A stretch of 64,000 bases of DNA from Vibrio natriegens NBRC 15636 = ATCC 14048 = DSM 759 (lineage in GTDB: Bacteria; Pseudomonadota; Gammaproteobacteria; Enterobacterales; Vibrionaceae): assembly GCF_035621455.1 (NCBI RefSeq), contig NZ_CP141822.1, positions 1,984,001 through 2,048,000 of the forward strand. The letters run 5' to 3'. The first letter of the stretch is position 1; the number at the start of each line of letters is the position of its first letter. The position numbers and the translations under genes are program-made. Below the pieces are notes generated by a model. That model saw only the letters and a program-made list of their open reading frames with translations, did no database searches and was not told where the DNA came from. Shown in pieces: positions 16,775-27,159 of this stretch.

Positions 16775-17461
16775 TTAAGCGATCATTGCAAACAAGCTTT
16801 GCAGGCTTGTCATAGAAACAATAGCAAATAAGAAAGCGATACTAAGCTGCACTTTCTCAGGTTTTTTATGGGTGAAAATGTGCCAACACCAAACCACAAT
16901 AGAAGAGATCAACATCGCCAAGGCAATGAGTATTGGTTGAGTTGCGGCACTTAAAGCTGCCTCATCCAACTGGTAAGAGGAAAACAGCGTCGCAATCACC
17001 AACAACATGCCAGATACAATACCGGTTACTGGTAAGATTCTATGAAACGCTTGTAAACGGCTTCGCGCAATCGTAAGTAGCAGTTGAGAGAATGAAGCCC
17101 CAAGAAAGAAGATCATGAGCGCCATTGCAAACGCTGCTGGCCAGTTAGCCTGTTCAAATACTTGAATGCTGACATAGGCAAACGCCAAACCATTCGCTAG
17201 GTGCAATGCCCAAATTGGCCCTTTCTCACGCGTTTTTTTGGTCTGAACCTGAGAATAGAAATAGAAGATCGCAAACACCACCATAAACGCCTCAATGCGC
17301 AATGATGCGACTGCCAGCCACATGACTCCTATTGCAGGTAACATTTTGTGCAGACGACCTCGCTGACCCGGACAAATATCGCCCTTGATTAAAAGCAAAG
17401 TCAGTAGCGCTTGTGCGCCAAATAACATAGGAGGAAAAGTAACCAGCAATTGTTGAATCAT
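16775..17461 (-). CDS. Hypothetical inner-membrane protein
   Basis: 228 aa with about six to seven hydrophobic segments and short charged loops, so an integral inner-membrane protein. I do not recognise a named family; no catalytic motif is visible. AGGAGG lies upstream of nothing conflicting, and ATG 17461 is the only plausible start. It lies 157 bases downstream of the EAL gene on the same strand, so cotranscription is possible but unproven. Confidence 0.75.
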   Translation of the reverse strand: MIQQLLVTFPPMLFGAQALLTLLLIKGDICPGQRGRLHKMLPAIGVMWLAVASLRIEAFMVVFAIFYFYSQVQTKKTREKGPIWALHLANGLAFAYVSIQVFEQANWPAAFAMALMIFFLGASFSQLLLTIARSRLQAFHRILPVTGIVSGMLLVIATLFSSYQLDEAALSAATQPILIALAMLISSIVVWCWHIFTHKKPEKVQLSIAFLFAIVSMTSLQSLFAMIA

Positions 17462-17618
17462 GATGTAGCAAGCTCAAAAGTCGTTTGGGGTGGCGATAAT
17501 AACAAATCACCTATCGCCAAACCACCTAAACCCTATAGGGCCATTCATCGGCTCTGTTCGCCTTTCGAACTCACTTCGACAGCATTTTCTGATTACGTAC
17601 AGAAGGCAGAGGCTTTCA

Positions 17619-19646
17619 TTACCCCGAGCCCAAGCTAAATAAGCTCTGGCAATATTTAGTTTGCTTCAGATCCGTGACTGGCACCGCCGGGGAAAACAAA
17701 TACCCTTGAAGGTAATCGACCTCAAGGTCGGCCAGAATACGCCGCTCTTGTACTTGCTCGACGCCTTCTGCAATCACTTTTACTCCCAATTGGTGAGCCA
17801 GTTCGGTGATCATTTTAACAATGTAATAATTACTGCTGCCCTCATGAATATCCGCTACGAACTTACGGTCAATTTTGAGTAGATCAAACTGTCCTTTTCC
17901 GAGATAAGAAAAAGAAGCGTAGCCGGTACCAAAATCATCAATGGCGATTTTGATCCCTTCTTGCCTGATCTGCTTCAAGGCTTGAGTATGCGCTTCATCT
18001 TGCTCAAAGTAAGCCGATTCGGTTAATTCTAATGTCACCAGCTCAGGATTGACGCTGCTGGATTTAATCAAATCTAATGAACGTTGCAACACCTGTAATA
18101 CATCTAACTTAGTGTTGAGAGAGCGGTTAATGGACAGTCCGACATCATCGTCATAGAAGCCTTGTAATTCAGACCAGCGCTCCAGCGCGATTCGACAAAC
18201 CATATCATCTAATTCGGCGATTAATTCCAGATCTTCGATAACCGAGATCATCTCTTGCGTAGTGTAACTACTATTTTCATGGTGAAACCGCGCTAACGCT
18301 TCAAATTTAATGACTTTACCTGAGTAGGTGTCCACAATCGGCTGAAAATAGACATCTATAAGTTCACCATCGATTTTCTTTTGAAGGAAGGCTTCTAAGT
18401 GCTGGCGTTTTAGCAGCTCGGTATGCAGCGTGCTGTTATAGAAATTGAAGTATCCACCTTCACCTACTTTAGACGACACCATCGTTTGAACCGCCAAAGC
18501 TAACGCCTTTTTTGGACTGCTCGTATCGTAGCCAAGTACGGACACGCCAGTTTGTCCTTCAACAATCGTGTCATGAACCATTGTGCCCATCTCACTTTTT
18601 AATTCCGTGAAGAATCCCTTCATAGCCACTTCGATTAACTTGATGGTGCTTAGCCACTGGCAACGCGGTGTTTGCAAGCACACGACAAATACGTTCCGAG
18701 TTAACTGACCGGCTAGCTTTGTGTAGCGGCTGCGCGTGATAAAGTCAGCAAACCCTAGCTGCTGCTCCACTAAGCGATTCTGACTAAAGTTCGGCCTCAG
18801 CGTCATGATGATATTGAGATCTTGATGGCCGCTCTCTCTGGCGAAGTGCTCTAGTTTGTTTTCAAATTGGTCTTTTGTGGGCAAAAACGAGAACCAGTCT
18901 CGAGCCTGCTCACTGCGATTTTTCATCCATACCAAGGACGCAGAGATATCCGTAGAGAACCCGAGGAACAATACTCGCCCAGATTGAAAATTCAGCCGAT
19001 AAGCGTAGAGATGGTGAGCTTGATGACCACCGTTCGCGGTTCGGGAAAAAAGATTGCCACTCCAGTAACCATCTTTCTCGATACGGTTCCAGATCTCAGC
19101 ATAAAAGGATTGACTATGATGTGAGGAACGAAAAACTTCTGTTTTGAGGCCGATGAGATCGCTATTTCTATAGCCCATTTGCAGTTCGAAAGCTCGGTTA
19201 CACCCAAGTATATTGGCGTTAGCGTCCGCGATTAAAACACCAACATTTGGTAAGTCGAACAGAGTCTCCAATATTTTAGCCTGCTCCCCTCCACCGGCAA
19301 TGCTCATCAAAGGCGTGACGGTACCTTTCACCACGCAGTCATTTACCTTCTCGAAGTTCATCGTGGCACAAACAAGATCGATTTCGTTTGATGCTAAACA
19401 ACACGAAAAATGGCCCTCGCCGCCGAGTAGATCCACTTCGCTGATTTGCTGCTGGAAGTTTTCCCTTTGCTCCGAAGACATTTGATCAAGCATGTCCTCA
19501 AAGCTTTGAAAACCAAAAACCTCGTCCATGCTCTGCTGGTCGCACTCATACTCACGTGTACAACGATTGTAAGACCACTCAATAACTGTTGTATGATTGA
19601 GTTTGGGTTGTACTCGACCTAGTGCTATCTTTGCTGAATCCCTCAT
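17619..19646 (-). CDS. PAS-EAL cyclic-di-GMP phosphodiesterase with degenerate GGDEF-like region
   Basis: 675 aa, cytosolic (no membrane segment). An N-terminal sensor part is followed by a PAS domain at about 115-235 (GVLIADANANILGCNRAFE), a region at about 245-405 sized like GGDEF but without the GGDEF signature or I-site, and an EAL domain from about 415 to the end. EAL catalytic elements are present: FEALARF, LELTES, AIDDFGTGYAS, LLKIDRKF, AEGVE and LQGYLFS. It should hydrolyse c-di-GMP to pGpG, controlled by the PAS input and possibly by the degenerate domain. Monocistronic or leading the downstream membrane gene. Confidence 0.88.
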   Translation of the reverse strand: MRDSAKIALGRVQPKLNHTTVIEWSYNRCTREYECDQQSMDEVFGFQSFEDMLDQMSSEQRENFQQQISEVDLLGGEGHFSCCLASNEIDLVCATMNFEKVNDCVVKGTVTPLMSIAGGGEQAKILETLFDLPNVGVLIADANANILGCNRAFELQMGYRNSDLIGLKTEVFRSSHHSQSFYAEIWNRIEKDGYWSGNLFSRTANGGHQAHHLYAYRLNFQSGRVLFLGFSTDISASLVWMKNRSEQARDWFSFLPTKDQFENKLEHFARESGHQDLNIIMTLRPNFSQNRLVEQQLGFADFITRSRYTKLAGQLTRNVFVVCLQTPRCQWLSTIKLIEVAMKGFFTELKSEMGTMVHDTIVEGQTGVSVLGYDTSSPKKALALAVQTMVSSKVGEGGYFNFYNSTLHTELLKRQHLEAFLQKKIDGELIDVYFQPIVDTYSGKVIKFEALARFHHENSSYTTQEMISVIEDLELIAELDDMVCRIALERWSELQGFYDDDVGLSINRSLNTKLDVLQVLQRSLDLIKSSSVNPELVTLELTESAYFEQDEAHTQALKQIRQEGIKIAIDDFGTGYASFSYLGKGQFDLLKIDRKFVADIHEGSSNYYIVKMITELAHQLGVKVIAEGVEQVQERRILADLEVDYLQGYLFSPAVPVTDLKQTKYCQSLFSLGSG

Positions 19647-19993
19647 TACCTAGCCTTTCCTTCTTAAACCCTAACTTCGACTGCTCTGGCTTAGCGTGAC
19701 AAACATAACCGCCTGAATCGCGTTATATTGCTGTGCACAATCTGATTATATACAGGAACAAAGATAAGAACACGGTTGCTTATCTCTTGTATTAAGATTG
19801 GGACACTATTAGTCGCAACCCTAATAACCACAAGGGATTCAAGGTGATATTAGATAAAAATCCATCGTTAACTCCGTCCAATTTTTACAATCTAAATAAA
19901 ACTCGATGAACTAAGCTTGAATAAACAAGTTTGGTATAGATACCTGATCATCAAATCGCTATAATTCGCGCTCCCTGGAACAGAGAGCAAAAT
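19647..19993. other. Intergenic region between the EAL gene and ygiQ
   Basis: About 350 AT-rich bases between divergent genes. No coding frame was seen. A clear -10 hexamer TATAAT at 19960-19965, 29 bases before the ygiQ start, is the likely ygiQ promoter; the -35 is poor. Confidence 0.55.
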
Positions 19994-22330
19994 ATGACCA
20001 ATAACATCACTCCTATTCATGAGTACAAAAAATACTGGGCCGAGTGTTTTGGTTCGGCACCTTTCTTGCCGACCAGCCGCAAAGAAATGGATGCCCTAGG
20101 ATGGGATAGCTGTGACATTATCATTGTGACAGGGGATGCCTACGTGGATCACCCAAGCTTTGGTATGGCGATCATTGGCCGTCTACTAGAAGCGCAAGGC
20201 TTCAGAGTTGGTATCATTGCTCAACCAGAATGGCAGAACAAAGACGCATTCATGCAGCTTGGTCAGCCAAATCTGTTCTTTGGGATCACAGCGGGTAACA
20301 TGGACTCCATGATCAACCGCTACACCGCAGATAAAAAACTTCGCCACGATGATGCGTACACACCGAATAACGAAGGTGGTAAACGTCCTGACCGCGCGAC
20401 CTTAGTTTATTCACAGCGTTGTCGTGAAGCCTATAAAGAAGTGCCTATCGTACTAGGTGGTATTGAAGCCAGCCTACGACGCGTTGCGCACTATGACTAC
20501 TGGTCAGATAAAGTTCGTCGCTCGATTTTGTTTGATGCGAAAGCCGACATTCTGTTATTTGGTAATGCTGAGCGTGCACTGGTGGAAGTGGCACACCGCA
20601 TCGCAAACGGCGAAAACATTTCTGACATGACGAACATTCGTGGTACAGCGGTTAACCTGCCTGCAGCACCAGACAGCTATACCATCATCGACTCGTCTCG
20701 TATTGAAAAACCACGTAAAGAAGCGTTCGTACCTAAGAACCCATACGAGGTAGAAACGCAGTGCGACACCAAGAAAGACGAACCAGCTGCGGCGCAGCCA
20801 ATCACTATTCGTCCGTCACGTCATGATGCTAAAACCACAGCGGTACGTTTACCTAACTTCGAAAAACTTAACAACGACCGTATTCTGTACGCGCACGCAA
20901 GCCGTGTGATGCACCTGGAAACTAACCCATACTCTGGACGTGCGTTGATTCAACGCCACGGCGACCGTGAACTTTGGGTTAACCAAGCCCCGATTCCGTT
21001 GACCACAGAAGAGATGGACTTTGTGTTTGGTTTACCATACGCACGTGTCCCTCACCCTATGTATGGTAAGGCGAAAATCCCTGCGTATGACATGATCAAA
21101 ACATCGGTGAATATCATGCGCGGCTGTTTTGGTGGTTGTTCATTCTGTTCGATTACCGAGCACGAAGGACGAATCATCCAGAACCGTTCTAAAGAATCGA
21201 TCATTAACGAGATAGAAGAAATTCGCGACAAAGTTCCAGGCTTTACTGGCACGATTTCCGATCTTGGTGGCCCTACCGCGAACATGTACCGTCTGGGTTG
21301 TAAAGATCCGAAAGCGGAAGCGAACTGTCGTCGCCCTTCTTGCGTGTTCCCAGGTATCTGTAACAAGCTAAACACAGACCACAAGCACACCATCGACCTT
21401 TACCGCGAAGCGCGCAAGGTTGAAGGCGTTAAGAAGGTAATGGTAGCGTCGGGCGTACGTTACGATCTTGCGATTGAGTCACCAGAATACGTGAAAGAGT
21501 TGGTCACTCACCACGTTGGCGGTTACTTGAAGATCGCACCTGAGCATACTGAAAAAGGCCCTCTGGATCTGATGATGAAACCAGGCATGGGTACGTACGA
21601 CCGCTTCAAAGAAATGTTCGAGAAGTACAGTGCTGAAGCAGGTAAGAAACAGTATCTGATCCCTTACTTTATCTCTGCGCACCCGGGCACTGAAGATGAA
21701 GATATGCTGAACCTTGCTCTTTGGTTGAAGAAGAACAACTTTGAGTGTGATCAGGTACAGAACTTCTACCCATCGCCGATGTGTAACGCAACGTCGATGT
21801 ACTACTCTGAGACTAACCCTCTAAAACGCGTGAAGTACAAACAGCGTGAAGACATTCCCGTCGCTAAAGGTGAGCGTCAGCGTCGTCTGCATAAAGCTCT
21901 TCTGCGTTACCACGATCCGGCAAACTGGCCAATGATTCGTGAAGCATTGGTTAGCATGGGCAAAAAACATCTGATTGGTGACAAAGCCACTTGTTTGGTT
22001 CCGGCTGAAGACATTGATGCGCAAACACCAGCGCAGCGTCGCAAATCCGGCCGCCATGGTGCAAACCGTTTTGCCACGAAACACACCAAGAATCAGCCTG
22101 GTTTTGGTGGTCACCTTGAGAAACGCTCTGAGGGTGGTTCTCGTGACGGCAAGCCTTCTGGCAACCGTAATGGCGCAGGTAAAGCACAAGGTGGTCAAGG
22201 GCGTGGAAATAACAACAGCCAGCGTGCAGGCTCTAACTCAAACCGTCCGAATGGCGGTAAGCCACAAGGCCAGGGCCGCCCTCAAGCTCAGGGTAAACCA
22301 GCCGGTCAGCGCAAACCTAAGCGTCGATAA
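19994..22330 (+). CDS. ygiQ: YgiQ family radical SAM protein
   Basis: 778-aa radical S-adenosylmethionine protein (UPF0313). The N-terminal B12-binding-like region (about 1-330) is followed by the radical SAM core with the cluster motif [11 protein letters not shown] (Cx3Cx2C) near residue 380. The C-terminal tail (about 690-778) is low-complexity, rich in Gly, Gln, Asn, Arg and Lys, and probably disordered, as in other YgiQ proteins, perhaps binding RNA. The biochemical role of the family is unknown. Start at ATG 19994, downstream of GAGAGC. It is monocistronic with its own terminator. Confidence 0.93.
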   Translation: MTNNITPIHEYKKYWAECFGSAPFLPTSRKEMDALGWDSCDIIIVTGDAYVDHPSFGMAIIGRLLEAQGFRVGIIAQPEWQNKDAFMQLGQPNLFFGITAGNMDSMINRYTADKKLRHDDAYTPNNEGGKRPDRATLVYSQRCREAYKEVPIVLGGIEASLRRVAHYDYWSDKVRRSILFDAKADILLFGNAERALVEVAHRIANGENISDMTNIRGTAVNLPAAPDSYTIIDSSRIEKPRKEAFVPKNPYEVETQCDTKKDEPAAAQPITIRPSRHDAKTTAVRLPNFEKLNNDRILYAHASRVMHLETNPYSGRALIQRHGDRELWVNQAPIPLTTEEMDFVFGLPYARVPHPMYGKAKIPAYDMIKTSVNIMRGCFGGCSFCSITEHEGRIIQNRSKESIINEIEEIRDKVPGFTGTISDLGGPTANMYRLGCKDPKAEANCRRPSCVFPGICNKLNTDHKHTIDLYREARKVEGVKKVMVASGVRYDLAIESPEYVKELVTHHVGGYLKIAPEHTEKGPLDLMMKPGMGTYDRFKEMFEKYSAEAGKKQYLIPYFISAHPGTEDEDMLNLALWLKKNNFECDQVQNFYPSPMCNATSMYYSETNPLKRVKYKQREDIPVAKGERQRRLHKALLRYHDPANWPMIREALVSMGKKHLIGDKATCLVPAEDIDAQTPAQRRKSGRHGANRFATKHTKNQPGFGGHLEKRSEGGSRDGKPSGNRNGAGKAQGGQGRGNNNSQRAGSNSNRPNGGKPQGQGRPQAQGKPAGQRKPKRR

Positions 22331-22353
22331 CCGTCGAAACAACGAAATCTAAT

Positions 22354-22385
22354 AAAGGGCTCCAGAAGCAATTCTGGAGCCCTTT
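22354..22385 (+). terminator. Rho-independent terminator of ygiQ
   Basis: Stem AAAGGGCTCCAGA / TCTGGAGCCCTTT followed by TTGTTTTG. Confidence 0.92.
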
Positions 22386-22518
22386 TGTTTTGCGTGTTAC
22401 GCTTTCAATCAGTCACTTATACTGGTGAATCGTTTATAACATTGACAACTTTTTCACGCTTATAGTGAATAATGTTCGTCAAGGGCAAACCGACATTGCC
22501 GAGATTGGATAAGAATGA

Positions 22519-23196
22519 ATGAAACGTGTACTTTTAGTAGAAGATAATCGAGAAATCGCTGGAATGCTGTTCGATTATTTCGAGTGTGCTGGCATGCAGC
22601 TTGATTACGCTGACAACGGAGAGCTTGGTCTTAAGCTTGCCCTTAGTAACTCTTTCGACATTATTTTGCTCGATTTAATGTTACCGCGTATGGATGGTTT
22701 AACGCTGTGTAACAAGTTAAGAGACGCAGGAAATAATACCCCTGTACTCATGCTGACCGCACTAGATAGTCGCGACGATATGCTGAAAGGCTTTGCCCAT
22801 GGAGCGGATGACTACCTGACTAAGCCTTTTGACCTCGATATTCTCGAAGCTCGCATGACTGCGCTAATAAAACGCTATCGTGGTACCGTTGCCTCAAGCC
22901 AACTCCAGTACGGTGAAGTAACGATTGACCAAAAAACGCATCAGGCATATCGCCAAGGCAAGCAGTTGGCACTAAACCCAACTACTTACACCATTCTTGA
23001 AATGCTGGTACAAAGCGCTCCAGAAATCGTGACCCGAGAAGACATTGCCTTTCGTTTATGGCAAGAAAACGAGCCAAATAACGATGTGCTTCGCAGCCAC
23101 ATTTATCAGCTGCGCGGACAACTCGATAAACCCTTCGAGGAGCACTTGCTCAAAACCATTCCTAAAGTCGGCTTCCGCTTGGAGCCGGGAGCATGA
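22519..23196 (+). CDS. OmpR-family response regulator
   Basis: 225 aa: receiver domain (1-118) with acidic residues D9 and the phospho-acceptor D52 in LLDLMLPRMDG, T80-region LTALD, K102-region TKPFD; then an OmpR/PhoB winged helix (about 128-222) ending in KVGFRLE. It overlaps the sensor kinase gene by four bases (ATGA), so the two form a translationally coupled pair. The controlled pathway is not evident from the neighbours. Confidence 0.93.
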   Translation: MKRVLLVEDNREIAGMLFDYFECAGMQLDYADNGELGLKLALSNSFDIILLDLMLPRMDGLTLCNKLRDAGNNTPVLMLTALDSRDDMLKGFAHGADDYLTKPFDLDILEARMTALIKRYRGTVASSQLQYGEVTIDQKTHQAYRQGKQLALNPTTYTILEMLVQSAPEIVTREDIAFRLWQENEPNNDVLRSHIYQLRGQLDKPFEEHLLKTIPKVGFRLEPGA

Positions 23197-24473
23197 TTCG
23201 TCGCTTACTCGGTAATACGAAAAGTATGACCGGTCGACTCGAACTGTTTTTCTTGCTGGTTTCCGTCGTGATCGGATTGCTCTGCTTTGCGTTAGTAAGT
23301 GGATCACTGCTGTGGTCAGAAGATCGCGTCGGTGAGCGCCGAATTATGATCGACAAAAAAGAAGCAATCGAACATTTTAAACAGACGCCTTCCGAGGGAG
23401 TCATAAAGCTTGATCTTCTCACAACGGCATACAATGACATCAACCTGGTTCCCGATTTTTACCGCCCTTTCTTGCAAGATAAACACTATTTTTTAGGTGA
23501 AGCCGGCGAAGAACCCTATACACGCATGATTTACATGAGCACCTACATGCAGGATGGTGAGGAGCATCCCATCATCTTGATTTCGTTAATTGATGAAATC
23601 GAGATTACATGGAGCGAGTTTTCTTATGTTATCGGGTTGGTGCTGGCGGTGGTACTCGCACTGATTTTTGTCTTCGGCAGTTTGTTACTCCGCTTGTCTC
23701 AGCGATTAATTGAGCCGATTAACACTCTGAAAACGCAATTGGATGAGCACCAAGGCGATACAACAAAGAAGTTTGTTGTCCCGCCAGGTTCAGCGAAAGA
23801 GTTCGAAGCCCTTGCCTCTCAACTTAACGAGTATCGCAACGAGGTAAATCAGGTCATTAAGCGAGAACAAGCCTTTGCACGCTACGCCAGTCATGAGCTC
23901 AGAACGCCACTGACAGTCATGAAAGGCTCCAGTAGCTTATTAGCCAGAAATTCCAGCACACCATTTCAGGAACGACAGGTTCATCGTATTCAGGACGCAA
24001 CGCAGCAGATGTCTACCATGGTCGACGCATTGCTGGGGTTAGTTCGGTATGAGCGAAATTCGGATGATAGCCCTGTGCGGAGAATTTCTGAGCAGGAGTT
24101 ACGCCACATTGTTTCACTTAGTCAGGCACAGGCTGATGAAAAGTCTCTTGAGTTTGAAGTGACGGTGACAGGCAGCCCATATACAAGAGCAACAACCGCT
24201 GTGCTTAATATCGTTCTGAGTAACCTGATTCGAAATAGTATTGCCGCAACTTCTAAAGGCAAAATCTACGTTGAAATGAGCGACGATACTTTGTCTGTCC
24301 GAGATGAAGGAGAAGGCTTTTCTTCCGTTCCAGACTCTGACGGACACGGTTTAGGGCTCATGATCGTTGATGACTTGTGCCGTCGCTATGGCTGGCAGTT
24401 TGTGATCAATACGCACTCATCAGGCGGGTGTGAAGCGTTGATCAATTTGGCATCTGAACATACCGACGAATAA
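23193..24473 (+). CDS. Sensor histidine kinase
   Basis: 426 aa inner-membrane kinase paired with the response regulator at 22519. Membrane segments at about 16-38 and 146-168 bracket a periplasmic sensor loop of about 105 residues. A HAMP-like linker follows, then the dimerisation domain with H234 in YASHELRTPL and the ATPase domain (NLIRNSIAA, DEGEGF, GHGLGLMIV). All catalytic boxes are intact. The periplasmic domain shows no feature that reveals its signal. No terminator is visible after it. Confidence 0.92.
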   Translation: MIRRLLGNTKSMTGRLELFFLLVSVVIGLLCFALVSGSLLWSEDRVGERRIMIDKKEAIEHFKQTPSEGVIKLDLLTTAYNDINLVPDFYRPFLQDKHYFLGEAGEEPYTRMIYMSTYMQDGEEHPIILISLIDEIEITWSEFSYVIGLVLAVVLALIFVFGSLLLRLSQRLIEPINTLKTQLDEHQGDTTKKFVVPPGSAKEFEALASQLNEYRNEVNQVIKREQAFARYASHELRTPLTVMKGSSSLLARNSSTPFQERQVHRIQDATQQMSTMVDALLGLVRYERNSDDSPVRRISEQELRHIVSLSQAQADEKSLEFEVTVTGSPYTRATTAVLNIVLSNLIRNSIAATSKGKIYVEMSDDTLSVRDEGEGFSSVPDSDGHGLGLMIVDDLCRRYGWQFVINTHSSGGCEALINLASEHTDE

Positions 24474-24590
24474 CCTTGAAAAATCAATGGTATTTTTAAG
24501 CCTCGCCGCTTTTGTTCTCTTAGCGATAACGGTAAACTGTGCCACCTTTTAAAATGATCAGGTGACACGGTTTATTCCGTCAGGCATCAC

Positions 24591-25487
24591 ATGAAACTCT
24601 CTGAAAGCCCAATCACTCAACACAGCTTTAACGGTCAGACATTCTTTCTAAAGCGCGATGATTTACTGCATTCCCACTTTTCCGGGAACAAAGCACGTAA
24701 ATTCATGATGTTATTAGAAGAACAGGATCCAAATGTTACGACTCTGATTAGCTATGGCTCAGCCCAGTCTAATGCGATGTATTCTCTGGCTGCACTCGCA
24801 AAAGTTAAAGGGTGGGCATTCGAGTTTTATGTCAGTCATATCCCGGAGTGGTTAAAAAGCACGCCTATTGGTAATTATCGGGGCGCACTCGATTTAGGGA
24901 TGCAGATAACAGCGATGAAAGACGTTGGCAGCGAGCTTCACCCTAGCCAGTTCATCTCGGATATACGTGGATTGGATGAAACCACGCTCTTTATGCCTGA
25001 AGGCGGACGCTCTCAAATTGCCGAAGGTGGCGTAAAGCAACTTGCGCGCGAGATTCTCGACTGGACTCGCTTCAGGGCAAAAGAACAGTTTGCGGTTGCG
25101 CTTCCTTCCGGTACTGGCACCACCGCATTATATCTGCACAAGTATCTTAACCCTCATGGAATAGAAATCTTAACCTGCCCTTGCGTAGGAGATGAAAACT
25201 ATCTAACTGAGCAGTTCAATATGCTGGGCGAAACCAGCCATCCGCAGGTTTTATCGGTACGGAAAAAACACCATTTCGGACGCCTGTATAAAGAAGATTA
25301 TGAGACATGGAAAAGCTTGTACGAACAAACGGATCTGGAGTTTGATCTCCTTTACGACCCCTATATGTGGCAATGTCTGGCTTCGTGGCGAAAAGAGAAC
25401 CCAGACAAGACACTGATCTATGTTCATCAAGGAGGGATACTTGGCAACGAGTCAATGCTGCCAAGGTATCAACGAGAATTTGACTAA
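24591..25487 (+). CDS. PLP-dependent deaminase / D-cysteine desulfhydrase family protein
   Basis: 298-aa fold-type II PLP enzyme of the ACC deaminase/D-cysteine desulfhydrase family. The PLP lysine is probably K34 or K37 in the SGNKARKF motif after KRDDLLH. A glycine-rich phosphate loop, LPSGTGTTALY, is present. The reaction is either ammonia release from a D-amino acid or ACC-like ring opening; the sequence does not decide. Start ATG 24591 is preceded by a GTCAGGCATC element. It stands alone, convergent with an isochorismatase-like gene. Confidence 0.85.
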   Translation: MKLSESPITQHSFNGQTFFLKRDDLLHSHFSGNKARKFMMLLEEQDPNVTTLISYGSAQSNAMYSLAALAKVKGWAFEFYVSHIPEWLKSTPIGNYRGALDLGMQITAMKDVGSELHPSQFISDIRGLDETTLFMPEGGRSQIAEGGVKQLAREILDWTRFRAKEQFAVALPSGTGTTALYLHKYLNPHGIEILTCPCVGDENYLTEQFNMLGETSHPQVLSVRKKHHFGRLYKEDYETWKSLYEQTDLEFDLLYDPYMWQCLASWRKENPDKTLIYVHQGGILGNESMLPRYQREFD

Positions 25488-25517
25488 ACGCGCAGTCCTA
25501 GACCGCGCCTCGAAGAC

Positions 25518-26060
25518 CTATTTGATCAACGCCAGAATATCTTTAAACTCTGGCACTCGACAATCTTCCACCATTTCGTAAAGACACATTTCCAGACCCG
25601 TTAATACGACACCATTGGCGGTTAACTTCGCCAGTGCAAGCGCCTTGTTCGCAGCCGTACGCGACGACACACAATCGGTCACAAGTTCAACGCGGTAGCC
25701 CGATTGACGCAAAGAAAGCGCAGTTTGATACACACAAATGTGGGACTCGATACCACAAACCAGCCATGTATCCACTTTGGCATTGTCTACCGCTAGCTTA
25801 AAACGTTCTTCTTTGCAGCCATCAAATGTGTACTTGGTAATAGGCAAATGTGCTGTCTCTAACTCCACTCGAATAGGCTCAGAGGTTGGCCCTAGCCTTT
25901 CAGGGTTCTGCTCCAGCCAGATAATTGGCAAGTTCAGTGCCTTAGCTCCTTTGACCAACTTGGCGACATTTTCAATCAGCTGGTCACTTTCATGCACTAA
26001 TGTCGCGAGCTTGCCTTGTACATCCACGACAATCAACCCAGTGTTGTCTTTCGATAACAT
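25518..26060 (-). CDS. Isochorismatase-family cysteine hydrolase
   Basis: 180 aa, alpha/beta hydrolase of the isochorismatase/nicotinamidase superfamily. The catalytic Asp lies in GLIVVDVQ and the catalytic Cys in GIESHICVYQTA, with the cis-peptide segment just before it. The substrate is unknown; it resembles the YcaC-like hydrolases. ATG 26060 is chosen over an upstream GTG/ATG at 26093 because AAGGAGGT sits five bases before it on the minus strand, one of the strongest ribosome sites in the window. Confidence 0.88.
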   Translation of the reverse strand: MLSKDNTGLIVVDVQGKLATLVHESDQLIENVAKLVKGAKALNLPIIWLEQNPERLGPTSEPIRVELETAHLPITKYTFDGCKEERFKLAVDNAKVDTWLVCGIESHICVYQTALSLRQSGYRVELVTDCVSSRTAANKALALAKLTANGVVLTGLEMCLYEMVEDCRVPEFKDILALIK

Positions 26061-26199
26061 ACTTACCTCCTTTATGTGGTGCTTGACACCCAATAAAACC
26101 AGTTGAATATCGATAATGACCTAATATGCGCTTAGGTTGGAGAACCTGCGACGGAAAGAGTAGGCTCGCTCACACTATTTTGAATCGCCATACCTCTTG

Positions 26200-27060
26200 T
26201 TATTTAAACTTTTCTCGAAACAGTTCAATTAACGCAACCACTTTGTTTGGCAGAAACAGAGCAGACGGATAAATAAGGGTCAAATGCTGCTTTGGGTGAG
26301 CGATTTCGGGCAACACTTCGACAAGTAGGCCATCTTGCAACGAGGGCTTTGAATGTGTCTGAGGAATAAAAGCAATACCATTGCCTGCGATCGCCATTGA
26401 ACGTAACAGGTTGAGGTCATCAGACTTTAATGCAACATCCAGAGCAGGATCTAACAGGTTCGCGTTATAGCGATTAGTCAGCAAGCGATGATGCTTAAGA
26501 TCGTCCAAAGACTCTATTGGAGGATGAGCCTCAAGGTAGGCTTTTGATGCAACAAAATGGCTGGTATAGGGCAACAGACTAAATTGAATATAGCTGTCAT
26601 CAGTCACTTTAACGACGCTGGGCAAAAGCTGAAGATCAAACGACTGCCGTTTAAGATCGACACTCTCTTGATGGTTCTCGATCTCCACAGAGATATCTGG
26701 ATAACGCTGAGTATATTCAGAAATAATCGCACTAAACGCAGCCGAGCTCATTAAAGCGGATGGAATAGCCAATCGCACCTTCCCTGAAAGCTCTTGCTGG
26801 TACTCATGCATTGCAATCAAACCCTGCTGGATATGATCGACCGACTGTCCGACCAACTCAAATAAGCGTTTACCGTGCGCGGTTAGTTCAATGCTTCTGG
26901 TAGTACGGATGAGTAATTGCACACCCAACGCTTTTTCAAGTTCCTGCAATCTGCGGCTCACTTTGGAGCGTTGCAATTGGTTCGCCTCAGCCGCCGCACT
27001 GATCCCACCATGAACAACAGTCTGGGTGAACAGATAAATATCATCTAAGCTTACGTTCAT
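26200..27060 (-). CDS. LysR-family transcriptional regulator
   Basis: 286 aa with an N-terminal winged helix-turn-helix (about 4-62: GISAAAEANQLQRSKVSRRLQ) and a substrate-binding-like effector domain (about 90-284). It is divergent from the HlyD/DUF2955 export pair across a 99-base gap, which suggests that it controls that pair, probably in response to an exported compound. The effector is unknown. Confidence 0.88.
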   Translation of the reverse strand: MNVSLDDIYLFTQTVVHGGISAAAEANQLQRSKVSRRLQELEKALGVQLLIRTTRSIELTAHGKRLFELVGQSVDHIQQGLIAMHEYQQELSGKVRLAIPSALMSSAAFSAIISEYTQRYPDISVEIENHQESVDLKRQSFDLQLLPSVVKVTDDSYIQFSLLPYTSHFVASKAYLEAHPPIESLDDLKHHRLLTNRYNANLLDPALDVALKSDDLNLLRSMAIAGNGIAFIPQTHSKPSLQDGLLVEVLPEIAHPKQHLTLIYPSALFLPNKVVALIELFREKFK

Positions 27061-27159
27061 TGTCCTATTTTTAGGTCACTTATGTTGGTGTTATCATTCT
27101 ACTGAATTGTTAGTGAGTTATCTATAATCGCTTTCTTTAATCTATCTCCGGAACTTTCA

